Assembly: GCA_037178625.1 (NCBI GenBank)
Contig: CM074136.1
Span: 1,054,001 to 1,118,000 of the forward strand
Length of the DNA: 64,000 nucleotides
From: Skeletonema tropicum
Lineage: Eukaryota > Bacillariophyta > Thalassiosirophyceae > Thalassiosirales > Thalassiosiraceae
Direction of reading: 5' to 3'
Shown here: piece after piece, positions 10,986-21,119 of the stretch
Layout of the letters: each line of letters begins with the position of its first letter
Position numbering within the stretch: position 1 is the first letter of the stretch
Notes under the pieces: model-generated
What the model saw: only the letters and a program-made list of their open reading frames with translations
The model's database searches: none
What the model was told of the DNA's origin: nothing
Made by a program: the position numbers and the translations under genes

Positions 10986-11309
10986 TCAATCGAGAGATGC
11001 CGCCCACATAGGATAATAATGAGAGGCACGCTCCCAAACCACTTCCCCGTTCCTCCCAATGCATTCAGTTGACTGTTCTTCATATTGAATTGACGATTTT
11101 GCTCTTCTAACCTTTTTCTGTTGTTTCTCGTAATGACCCTTCATTTGCATTGCTTCCTCTTCTTTCTTCTGTAGCTGTTCCATCAGAATCTCTACCTGCG
11201 CTTGAAATAGTGCATTCTTCTCCTCCATTTCCGACTTCTGCTCTGCTAACATTTCTTTCCATTGATCTGGAGTGCGATCCTGTGCCTCCTGTGCCTCCTT
11301 TTCCTCCAT
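10986..11309 (-). pseudogene. Coiled-coil open frame inside the long-TIR element
   Basis: From ATG 11309 the frame gives MEEKEAQEAQDRTPDQWKEM followed by an extended Glu/Lys/Gln-rich coiled coil (for example LMEQLQKKEEEAMQMKG). It ends in an unrelated tail near the inner edge of the region. A further minus frame at 10702-11064 (with CNDEWHANHTDAARLLWG) overlaps it. I recognise neither. They may be remnants of the element's second gene. Confidence 0.3.
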
Positions 11310-11373
11310 CCCCAGTCTGCTTGCCACCTCTTCAACATTTCGTTTGTGCCGATGTTTTGTGATCTCCCATCAT

Positions 11374-11822
11374 ACGTGAATTGTGCCGATGTTAAATTAT
11401 CACGCCGTGTATTTGTAATAATAATTGATGGCTCATATCGGTGACCACGAGCTATAACCACGCCACCCACTCGCATCCTATCGTTGAACCGTCAGTGCTA
11501 TTGATTTATATTATTGTAGAGGAGCACAGAGCCAATAAAGATGTTGTCGTGCAGCGGTGGAGATCGTTATTTCCACCAACGGACACAAGATATGTCAAGG
11601 CGCTTACTAAGTGCGTAGACACACGAGATAATTTATTCCGCGGTTGCCATCGGTAGACACGGACTAAATGAGGCTACAGGTGGCGATATGGGGTGGTAGG
11701 ACCATCGGCGGCGGAGGGAGCATATCAGGGAGATGTGGCCATCATGGTCGTTATTATTTTGTGACTTTGAAAAATGAGGCTGGTTTGGAGATTCTCCGGC
11801 AAAGTGAAAAAATTTTGGGACA
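11374..11822 (-). repeat. Right terminal inverted repeat of the long-TIR element
   Basis: 449 bp, inverted partner of 8768-9203. A related but more diverged version of this terminal sequence occurs at about 23900-24190 inside the element nested in the copia LTR. Confidence 0.8.
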
Positions 11823-11834
11823 AAATTGGCGGCT

Positions 11835-11872
11835 CGATTCTCAGGTCTCATGCCGTCCGAATCCTAGGATTC
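11835..11872. repeat. Inverted copy of the left palindrome cluster
   Basis: Contains gaatcctaggattc at 11859-11872 preceded by gattctcaggtctcatg, the reverse complement of the sequence that follows the palindrome at 6355-6394. The pair 6355-6394 / 11835-11872 flanks the unknown ORF and the long-TIR element. Confidence 0.75.
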
Positions 11873-12638
11873 TGGCAAGGCAAGGACTTGCTTGAAGAAG
11901 AACTCCACGATGATGAAGTAACGCCTACTAGAGAGGGCTACTGCTGCAGCAACAACATAGCAGATACTTACTTCACATTATTTTACATTATTATTCCGAC
12001 GATGTTCTCTCGACCGTTATTATTCTCGGCGCTACCATCGCCAATACACACGTCGACCGACATAATTTAATTTTCACATCCAGAGTACGCAACAATCAGC
12101 ACTCGAGATAGCCGATAACAACAAAGTCAATAACAACAAATGAGTTGTTATTCATGTACCATTCAATCATACGCTTCTAATGGATGTGCATGTGTTGGTG
12201 GTACATAATACAGAGTTTAAAGTATCAGATAGGCTATGTTATTATTAATTGTTGGTATGTGATGTAAATTATTAGAAGTAATACATGATAAATGTCATAT
12301 TCCCCTCAATCTATCATTAATATGGCTCCCACAAATGCATGTTATCGTAATAGTGAATTTTTAATGCTTGTTTGATCGATATCTTCGCCGTTTGCATTGA
12401 ATTGTAGTTGATTGTTTGTTCGACGGAAACGAATAATTATGCAAACTTTTTGTACCGTGTAGGCGACGTCGTGGCGTTTCCTTCCGCTCCAGGTGACTAA
12501 GCCGTCGTCTTTAATCATATTAGAGGCGAGGGGGCGGGTTGGTTGCCTTTGTAATTACTTGATGCCCCTCCTTATCTACTGCTGCATAGCAGCGATATCG
12601 TATCATGGTCGGTCGAGGTGTCTTCATCTTCGCCCATC
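11873..12638. other. Non-coding AT-rich region
   Basis: Several short open frames but no recognisable gene. The stretch 12080-12470 is AT-rich. No tRNA or clear repeat was seen. Confidence 0.4.
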
Positions 12639-12839
12639 AATCCAAGGATTCGATGGATCAGACCCGGCGAATCCTTGGATTCGGAGCAGGAATCCTAGGA
12701 TTCGGGGGCAGGAATCCTAGGATTCGGACAATCCAAGGATTCGATGTGCAGCCCCCTCACGAATCCTAGGATTCCGAAATCCAAGGATTCGCCGGTATCG
12801 AATCCTAGGATTTTCAGAATCCTAGGATTCGATGTAACA
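12639..12839. repeat. Right cluster of the 14-bp palindrome gaatcctaggattc
   Basis: Four perfect copies (12690, 12712, 12761, 12817) and one truncated copy (12800), interleaved with ccttgg/ccaagg-core variants (about 12639, 12670, 12731, 12779). The spacers (ggggcag, gagcag, gatgt) are also partly repeated. The outer end ggattcgatgtaaca (12825-12839) is the exact inverted match of 6309-6323. Confidence 0.85.
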
Positions 12840-13017
12840 GAGGTCCGGCAGCCGGCAGACTCCGGCAGAGCACGCAGCCACAAACCACTAACACGACTCT
12901 GAAATCCACTCCGACCTACATGCACTTGCACAACATGTCGAGGAACGCTCTGTCCATTAAAATTGCTGTGGCAAACATCATTACTTCTGCACAGCCAGCA
13001 AGCATCATAACCATCCA

Positions 13018-15176
13018 ATGAGCAGCAAAGATATCGAAGCTGGCGGACCCGCCGCCGCCGCCAGCAACGAGTCAACACCACTCGTAGGTAACTCACCAAG
13101 CAGCGATCAACTTAACGCGTCCATTTCGTCAGGATCCGTAACATCTACGGATGATATCAAGGAGGAATTGGAAAAGCCATGGCCGGCTACGTTCGAGCGA
13201 GGGATTCAGATATTGGCTAGTCCGATGATTGATGTGAAGAAGGTTGCGGATGTCACGAAGAGTCCTAGTGTTCGAGCTAGGTATAAGAAGGTAAGGATAA
13301 TAAATTAGCAGCAGAGCAACATACAATATGTGATTTTTCATCTGTAATACAGTCATTATCATTGTCTTATCAATCCGCTCTGTCCACTATCTCTACAGCA
13401 CCCTCTCAATCGAGGCTATGACACACCAGAACCACCCACTGCAAGGGCAATGACATCCCCCGGAACACCAGCCTGGCTCAAAAAAAGTCTCGTACGGATG
13501 AAATCACTCGATTATCGATTCTCCGATGACAACACGGCAATCTACAATAAAAAGCAACAACAACTGCAGCGCAATCAACAGCAGTACCAAGCAAAAAAGT
13601 TGGATGCACATGCCTACCGCCAAAAAATCCTACAGGAGCGGAAAGAGGGGGGATTTGCCTCCTCTGCGGGGAATATGATGATTGATTCAGAGGAATTATT
13701 GCATGGGGATAGTGACTAAATCACCGGGATATAGAAGAGAAAAACACATGGATAAACAACGTAAGCGAGAAAATATGATGAGGAAGGAATCATCCTCGGC
13801 AGCTTCGTCTGCCTCCTCGTCTCCATCCGAAGCGGAAGATGATTCGTCCAAATCTAGTTTTTCACAATGCACTTTCAACATGGCCAATATCTTAATGGGC
13901 GTTGGTATGCTCGGCTTACCCTATGTGTTCCGATCGGCAGGATGGATTGGTGGATTCAGTGTCACCATTGGATTCTGTCTCGTGACGTGGAGAACGTCGT
14001 ATTATTTGGGTAGAGCATTGAATGGTGATCCACGTCCAGTACATTTGTTTGATGGGAATGATTTGACAATTCAGAGGATGAGGAAGCCGGTATCGAGTTT
14101 TCCGGCGATTGCACGAGAGGCATTTGGTGATAATGGATGCATTGTAAGTATACATGTATATAGTTTGTGTGGAAATTGTCCCATGTGTGCTTTTTTTTCA
14201 GTGCGAGAAAACTCACCTGCTTCATCCTTTACCCAAACAGTGCCTTTCGGCGGTGCTATACTTTGAATTATTTTCTTGTTTGAGTATCTTCTTTGTATCA
14301 CTGGGAGATCATTTACACGCATTATTTCCCAACATTTCGCAAGCAAAGCACATGACAATTGTGGCTGGAATATTGACGATACCATCGGCATTGCTTCGTA
14401 CTCCCAAGTTATTATCGTATCTGTCAATGGTTGGAACGTTTGCTACAGTCGCGGTTGTTTCATCAGTGGTAATTTCGGCACTCTTTATGTTCTTTCAAAT
14501 TGGAGATAGTGCCGGAGTAGAGAAGGAGGAATACAACCTATACAGTTCTAGCGGGTTGCCTCTGGCTATGGGTATTGTGGCATATTGTTTTTCTGGACAT
14601 GCCATTGTTCCATCTATATACAATTCTATGCAGCGACCTCATGAGTTTGAACGAATGATTGACCTCACGTACGGAGTAGTCCTCTCAGCGTGCCTTTTTG
14701 TTGCAGTTAGTGGGTACTACATGTTCGGGGACGATGTTGACGATCAAATTACTATATCACTAGAGAAACGAGCTGGTGATGGTAACTTGGCAATGGATTG
14801 CCTTACTTGGCTCATGATATTGACGGCATGCAGCAAGTTTACTCTTACAATGTTTCCATTGGCACTTGGTTTTGAAGAAATGCTTACAAACATATTACCG
14901 AGTGATCTTGCAATGGAATTGGTTGATTCTGCGGTGAAAATTGTCCTTATTTTCCTTGCACTTGCGGTAGCAATTTGGTTCCCTAGCTTTTCATTCTTGT
15001 GTTCACTTGTTGGGTTGATATGCACAGTCATCGTGAGTGTGATTTTCCCAGCGATGGCCAATCTGAGATTGTTCGGACCCGCACTTTCGTTGTCTGAGAA
15101 GTTGCTCAGTTGGTTTTTTGTCGTTGGCGGTGCGATCGTAGGGGTTGTTGGCACAATTGCAACAGTGGATATGTAG
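13018..15176 (+). CDS. Amino acid/auxin permease (AAAP) family transporter, with one apparent frameshift
   Basis: Exon 1 is 13018-13290; a 108-bp GT-AG intron leads to an exon starting at 13399. A 97-bp GT-AG intron (14144-14240) leads to the last exon, 14241-15176. The N-terminal 200 residues are polar and cytosolic (ESTPLVG dileucine-like motif, basic stretches). TM1 contains NMANILMGVGMLGLPYVFRSAGW, the G-x-G-x-L-G-L-P-type motif of the AAAP/SLC32-36-38 families. It is followed by about ten more hydrophobic segments to the C-terminus. The product would be a proton- or sodium-coupled amino acid transporter of the plasma or vacuolar membrane. Near 13,705-13,720 the reading frame must shift by +1 between two well-supported frames; no sensible intron fits, so I suspect a 1-base assembly error or a disabling indel. 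Confidence 0.75.
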
Positions 15177-15269
15177 GATGTAGGATTGTCTCCATAAGAT
15201 ACAAAAGGTTATTAGTTCTTAGGTTCATTCTCTCTGTCCTATTCTACAAAATAGTTCCGTATTGGCATA

Positions 15270-17656
15270 TCATTCATCTGATTTCCTCGCCATTAGCTGT
15301 CGTCTTTTCCATTTTCCAACTTGTTTTTCCACCTTCCATATCTTTTTCAGCCAGGGTCTCACACCCAACGACGAAGATTTCAATATTTCAGCCTTCTTCT
15401 CACGTTTCGCAGTAAGCTGTTCCAACTGCTCCGGTGTCGGTGCTGTTTTCGTCGTGAGATCTAAAGGTGGATGGATGGGCTGAAGGACAAAATCAACATC
15501 CGATTGCTGTTCCAAGGTATCAAAGGGGCAATTTTTTACCAAAAATGCCAATTCATGGTCGGGTGTCTCAAAACATTGCTGCTCCTCTATCATCAACGCG
15601 GTTGGTTCATCTTGCGGAATAGATTCCTCGACATTGTTCCCTTCCTCGTCAACTATTTGTAATCTTCGTATAATAGTATTGTTGTCTTCTAGTGATGATG
15701 ATGATGATGAAGAATTCACTTCTTCTTCATCAAGCTTCCAATCAAATACAGCACCAATTGGAAGATGATCCGAGGGATACCTCCCATCCGGTGATGGCAA
15801 CCCCGTCGTCAACACTTTTTCTCTCTCATACTCTCGCAATTGACTCAACACATTCTCATTATCCGAAATACTACTACACCTCCATTTTTCTTCTCCTCCA
15901 AACGAATCATCATCGACAAACATTCGTTTCAGTCCAACCCGTTCCATCGTCATGGACGAATACCAAATTTGATCTAATCCAGGAACCGGTCGTCGATTCG
16001 TCTCCCCGCAATACGTAAAATGCTGTCGGGCATCATCCTTCCCCAACCACGGGGGGTAGGCACTCATCATACCATTTCGACGGAATGGATGTGGTGCAAT
16101 GTCACCCACCTTTTCTTCCGGCAAGGCTCGTCCCCATTCAATAATGGGGTGGAGTATTTCAGCCGCCTCATTGGTTTCGAGTAGTGATTGGGGTATAACT
16201 AGGGCATCTTCTCCGTGAATACCGCCAAGGCCGGCCTGACGGCCTAACCGGCCCATACGAAGGTAGGTAGAGCAGGCGGAGGATTGTAGTTCACAGTTAA
16301 AGTCTCCAGCGAGAATTAGGGCATTTAATTTGGAGGAGGAGGATGGTTCGTCGTCACTGCCACTTTTTTGTCCAATCATCATCGTCATCATTTTGGACAA
16401 ATCTGACAAGGCATGTTGCAATTGCAACGTTCGTTCTAAAAATCGTTTTGGATGGCCTTCTAAATGACAATTGACAATGGCAACAATTGGCGGCATTGTT
16501 GTTGTTGTTGTAGAATTCCTCTGTTCATCCTTCTTCTTCTCGTAATAATGATTACAACTCTTCCTCTTCTTCTTCTTCTTCATCCTCAACACAGTCGTTA
16601 AACTTCTTGTTCGTACACTCACATCCACACCCTCCACCAATTCAAACATATCTCGTTTCCAAAACGTTCCACACAAATGATTTCGTGGATCACGATGCTT
16701 ACTTGCCTCTTTTAATTTTTGTTTATTTTTGGCACCCACCTCCTCCATCATCATCAGGCTTGTTGTTGTTGTTGTTATTGTTGTATCGTGTATCTTCTTG
16801 TGCTATACCCTCATATCCCATATTGGATAGGGTGGGTACCAAATCGTTAGTGAAGGAGTGTAATTCACATTCTTGGAGGCAGATGATGTCTGCGTTGGAA
16901 TGGGATAGAGTTTGGATGATTTGATGAAGACGTTTGGACCATGGATGAGGTAGGTGGTGGAGGTGGAGGAGGATGTAGTTGTTGTTGGTTGTGGTTGTTA
17001 TTGGATGATAGAGCAATGTGTTGTATCCGTCTGGATCGATGATGTGATTCATAGAGTGATTGAGCAAGAATGTTCCATGATAGTATTGAAAATGGTTGAT
17101 TTGCAGTAGTAGTAGTAGTAGTAGTAGCAGTAGTAGTAGTCGCTGTTTGTTCTCCTAGCAATACTGGAGGAGGATCCAATAAGCAAGAAGAAGAAGAAGC
17201 GTCCGTACCCAGTGTGTCAACCCATGGCAAAAGTTCTTCCTCCTTGTTGGTATTATGAATATGAGTTTGACCCATCCCATCTACCACATTGGATGATCGG
17301 ACGAGGTATTTGGAGTATCTACTGAAGTTATCTGGGGGGAGTGCAAACGACGTCGACTGTGATAAAGTACTAGTTTGTGATGATGATATAGTGGACATTT
17401 GTAAAACTAGTGACCGCACAACAAGACGTCGTCGTGCATTGTTGTTACTACTTCTTGACCCAGGCAGTAGTATTGGTGCTGTCAGCAGTCGCTGCTGCTG
17501 CAATAATGATCGGCTGGTGCTGATCAAGAATGAATTACTATTTGCAAATGCCGATGACATCATGAGTATTCTTTGTTGCGGCTGCACTTTTGATGGATAT
17601 GAAGAGACTGAAGAAATAATGATGAGGGAGAAGAAGATGATGACGAGAATCATCAT
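15270..17656 (-). CDS. EEP-family nuclease (CCR4/Angel/nocturnin-like), broken by two apparent frameshifts
   Basis: Three overlapping minus frames together carry the full set of endonuclease/exonuclease/phosphatase motifs. The first frame (17656 to about 17045) has FSILSWNILAQSLYES, with the metal-site Asn. The second (about 17045-16745) has NADIICLQECELHSF, with the catalytic Glu. The third (16754-15270) has CGTFWKRDMFELVEG, VNCHLEGHPKRF, LILAGDFNCELQSS and YPSDHLPIGAVFDWKL, with the Asp and His. The family removes poly(A) or 2'-phosphate groups. The N-terminus is a hydrophobic signal-like segment (MMILVIIFFSLIIISSVSS). The frame changes lie in simple-sequence tracts (catcat near 17,040; Asn/Gly/Asp-coding repeats near 16,745), so indel errors are likely. 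Poly-Asn, poly-Thr and poly-Lys tracts are characteristic. Confidence 0.7.
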
Positions 17657-18824
17657 GATGATATCGTGAACTAACTAGAACTACTATTGTGGCTGCGTTT
17701 CGATCGAAGTATGAAAATGATATCATTCATCTTTTCGTCAAGATCGATACTTAATAACCACAAACCACAAACTGCATGCAGCAAGATGCCAAGCAAAGCT
17801 CGCTCACTTCCTTCCTCCTCCTTGACACCCTGCAGAGGGGATTTCTCATTTTTCCCTTACAAAATCTCATTTTTTATGTCGGAACTCAATACCGATACAT
17901 GGTGGAGTACCGTATAGGACAACTTTGGCCCGGATTTGCCATTGCCAATGCACTCGATCGAGCCGAGCGAGGGAGCGAGCTCGAACATCATCATCATCGG
18001 CTTGAAAACACTGAAAAAGAACGTAACGAGCAACGCAAAACAAAACGACATCATCATGGCCGTTACCAACCCCTACAAGCCGTCAAACCAGCACCACCAC
18101 AACCTCTGCTGCCTCCACCACCCACCTCTTCTCTACATCATCACCACCATCACCACCCACCATTTCAACCTCACTAACCCGTCAACTCCTCCAACTCCAC
18201 CATCCAAATCAACGCTTCCACAATGACGCACTATCCACATCCTCCGAACTATTACGATTAGTCATCATTGAGGCACGGCGTCGTGCGGCGATTGAGGCTG
18301 AGTGTGAATCGGAGGTTTTGGGTATATTAGGAGAAGAAGAAGAAGAAGAAGAACAATTTTCTCAGAATAGTGATGATATATTGATGGTAAGAGGAGGAGG
18401 AGGAGGAAAGTGGAAATACGTGCGGAGCATGTTGCCAAGATTGCGGCAGAATTGCTAATGGATTTATCTTGATATATATCGCTATATATGTATCATGTGG
18501 AACGGTAGAGAATTTTGAACTGGAGTGAGAATAGAATCAGGCAGTAGTTGATGTTGGAACAAGTATTTTCGAGGAAGAGTATCGATTTGATGCAATGAAA
18601 CACAATCCTGAAAATGTACAAATATCATAAGACTTGATGTCTGCAAGAAATAGCTAGAAGAAGTAGAGGAGTATGAACTGAAGAAGAAGACTGAATGAGT
18701 ACATGTTGAAGTTAATCTAGGTACATGTTTTTTGAATCTAGAAGTGGCAAACAGAACCCAAGCGATACTACTATAAGATACATGCAACAAAACATTGTTT
18801 CAAGTCACATATAAAATCATCCCC
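17657..18824. other. Low-complexity region with possible small coding segment
   Basis: Contains CAT/CAC-rich simple repeats (18040-18190). On the plus strand, from about 18165 to a stop at 18456, one frame reads LLRLVIIEARRRAAIEAECE, then an acidic Glu run and KWKYVRSMLPRLRQN. It has coding character but no ATG in a sensible position, and another frame (17936-18226) overlaps its start. It may be the 3' exon of a small unknown gene. The stretch 18480-18824 shows nothing. Confidence 0.3.
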
Positions 18825-19630
18825 TCACAAAGTAAATTTAGACTGCTCATAACGCCAGTATTGAACTTCAACATCTTCCGTCTTCTTCCAATATGCTGCC
18901 AAATTGTCAATGGGGATGATATCAGGCTGGATTCCATGTACAGCAAAGAAATCTTCACATGCTGTCCTTGAAGGAAAGCCAAACCAATCATCCATGATGA
19001 CATAGCCTCCAATGCTAAGTTTATCGTAGAGGTGGTAGAGAACGTCGACAGTTGACTCGTACATGTCTCCCTGCGAATATATATAATCGAATAGAATAAT
19101 CATATGTGAGTGTACGTGAGCTGAGGTGATAACACAGAACTGCGCACAAAATAATATCCCCACTCAAGTCAATGTATACGTATATGAAGAAGAGAGTATA
19201 CAAGAAGACAAAGAGAAAGAGAGCTACTCACATCGAGTCTCATGATAGATAAAGTCGTAATCTTTTCAGCAAGAGGTGGCATCGTCTCATTGAAGAACCC
19301 TTTTGCAAAGATGACATTTGAATCAAGCAATCCATACTTGATGAAATTGTTTGCAACAATATCCGACGCAACCTCCATGTAGGGAGTGTTATCCCAGCCA
19401 GCATCCTTTGCTGCCAACTTCTTGTCCCCCGGAGGCAACCCCCTGAACGAATCACACACATAGGAATTGCGGTTAGAATTTGGATCGAGTACTTCCAATA
19501 CTGCCTTGGCAAGAACACTTGATCCACCTCTCCATACTCCAGTTTCGATGTAGTCGCCGGGAATATTATTCTCAATCACATCTTTCAATAATGTGTGTAC
19601 ATTGTCAAGCCGTTTCGAACCTGTCATTGT
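18825..19630 (-). pseudogene. 3' half of TylF-type O-methyltransferase, cut off by retrotransposon
   Basis: Minus-strand exons 19630-19232 and 19070-18825 are joined by a 161-bp GT-AG intron. They encode TMTGSKRLDNVHTLLKDVI, PGDYIETGVWRGGSSVLA (SAM motif I), SYVCDSFRGLPPGD (acidic strand-2 loop), GFFNETMPPL and LSIGGYVIMDDWFGFP (the DD metal site). These fit the TylF/MycF macrocin O-methyltransferase family. The first codons continue in frame from the fragment at 29725-30273. The copia element with its 5-bp target duplication lies exactly between. On this chromosome copy the gene is physically split and cannot give the full protein unless the intact allele exists elsewhere. Confidence 0.85.
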
Positions 19631-19635
19631 ATCCC

Positions 19636-20016
19636 TGTTGAGTTATGCATTTCGTACGGGATATTTATGGATTATGGGAAAATGGGATCTTTATTTTAGG
19701 ATATGTGTCTCAATCTTTTTTGATGAGAACTTCAAGATCACGACACGTCGCCTCTCGACGGACGACACTTTTCGCCCATGGCGCTCACTTTTGTAGATAG
19801 AAATAAAGAATAAACAACGTGTAGTAGACGAAGCCGACCATGGCGGAGACTTCTTCCAATAATACTTCGATAGTCGGGTAGGATAGATGAGCAGATAGCT
19901 CCAACATCCAGCTTAATTTGGTATTTGAACTCAACGTTCCAGAATCTTCATACGTCCTTCATCCTTCACTTTCGCCGAGCCACCCGTCGTTCAGATCAGT
20001 GATACTCGTACCGCAA
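19636..20016 (+). repeat. 5' LTR, first part (rest at 24570-24631)
   Basis: 381 bp matching 29282-29662 with no difference seen. The remaining 62 bp of the LTR lie at 24570-24631, after the nested insertion. The host target atccc sits immediately before it. Confidence 0.95.
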
Positions 20017-20089
20017 CCTCTGAAACTGGAATATTGTGATATCATATTTTCTCCCAATGCATCAGATTTGTGATTGTGTTATCAGAGGC

Positions 20090-20245
20090 TCATCTGATGC
20101 TCTTCTGACTGTCAGATTATGAAATGGAAGCATCAGTATAAAGAAACTTTATATCAGAGTAAAATCTGTCAGCTGTCAGAATAAAAAAACTCTAGATCAG
20201 AATAAAATGTGTATCTCATCAGAATATATTCTGATTTTTGTAACA
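20090..20245. repeat. Left subterminal repeats of the nested element
   Basis: Dense variations on tctgat/atcaga, including the palindromic tcagaatatattctga near 20219-20234. The same motifs occur at the other end (24415-24525). Such arrays are typical binding sites for a transposase acting in trans. Confidence 0.7.
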
Positions 20246-21119
20246 TTTTATTGCATGACACATGTTTAACAACCATTAAAATCCATAACATCACATGACA
20301 TGACACACAATATGTAACAAAGCTTTATTACTATTACTTCCATGGTGAGCTGGCTGCATTTATGGAACAAGTGTGTTCCCAAATGACAAATGACACATGG
20401 ACTCAATGGTGAGCTAATGCCTACGGAACCTCTGTCACTTCTGATAGAGGAAGGTTTCTTGCTCTTGTTATCATTAGACTCTACTAAGCCAAACCAAAGG
20501 AGTGAGCCAAGATGGTGTCTGAGGGTAAAAGGATAGCAACAACAGCATCAGTTTAGCAAATGGTATACAGTGTGTGAAAGAAGCTATTACAAGCAGAGCA
20601 TCAGACTCTTACCTTTTGATTCCTGCAACGAGCCGAACGGAATTCAATTGCACATAGCTTGTCTGCAGACAAAAGAGACAACAAAGAAGTTTAGCCAACA
20701 GTCGTGAAAGAATCTAATACATGCCACATCATATTCTCACCTCTTTGTTACTTGGACACGCCAAAGTAAAATTATTTTAGTCCCTGCGTTGAGCCAAGAT
20801 GATGTCAGTGACAAGCAGAAATAGTTAGCGAATGGCAATGTGCGTGAAAGAATCTCCAAGAGGCAACAACAAAGTCTCACCTCTTGTCCCTGCGCCAAGC
20901 AAAGAGGATGCCGAAGGCAATACAAGAATAAGTTTAGCGAACAATGTTGTTGTAAGAGAAGCAAATACATGAGCCAAGATAGACTCACCTCTTTATTCCT
21001 GCATCGAACCCTCTCAAAAACGAATAGGTACAGTTGTTCAACATTACCCTTCCAAAGACAAGAGGCTCCAACAGCAAGAGCCATGTAGACAACAATTGCG
21101 TCCAGCACAATGAGCATTC

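Larger units (their letters stand above)
8768..11822. mobile_element. DNA-transposon-like element with long (about 440 bp) terminal inverted repeats
   Basis: Positions 8768-9203 and 11374-11822 are inverted copies of each other with small indels. Shared blocks include gtcccaaaattttttcac near the outer end and the block covering atcaattattattacaaat near the inner end. Between them lie a Ulp1-protease remnant on the plus strand and a coiled-coil frame on the minus strand. Very long TIRs together with a captured Ulp1 protease recall Mutator-like (MULE) elements of plants, but no transposase is visible. I could not read a target-site duplication at the ends, so the exact borders may be off by some bases. 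It is probably non-autonomous and old. Confidence 0.7.

Noticed and set aside
10702..11064. 120-aa minus frame with WHANHTDAARLLWG as a possible transposase part
   Set aside because: No DDE-like motif pattern can be placed; recorded only as part of the element interior.
13711..13738. Very short intron (23-28 nt) to repair the AAAP frame
   Set aside because: The 23- and 26-nt options do not restore the frame and 28 nt is too short compared with the 97-161 bp introns seen here.
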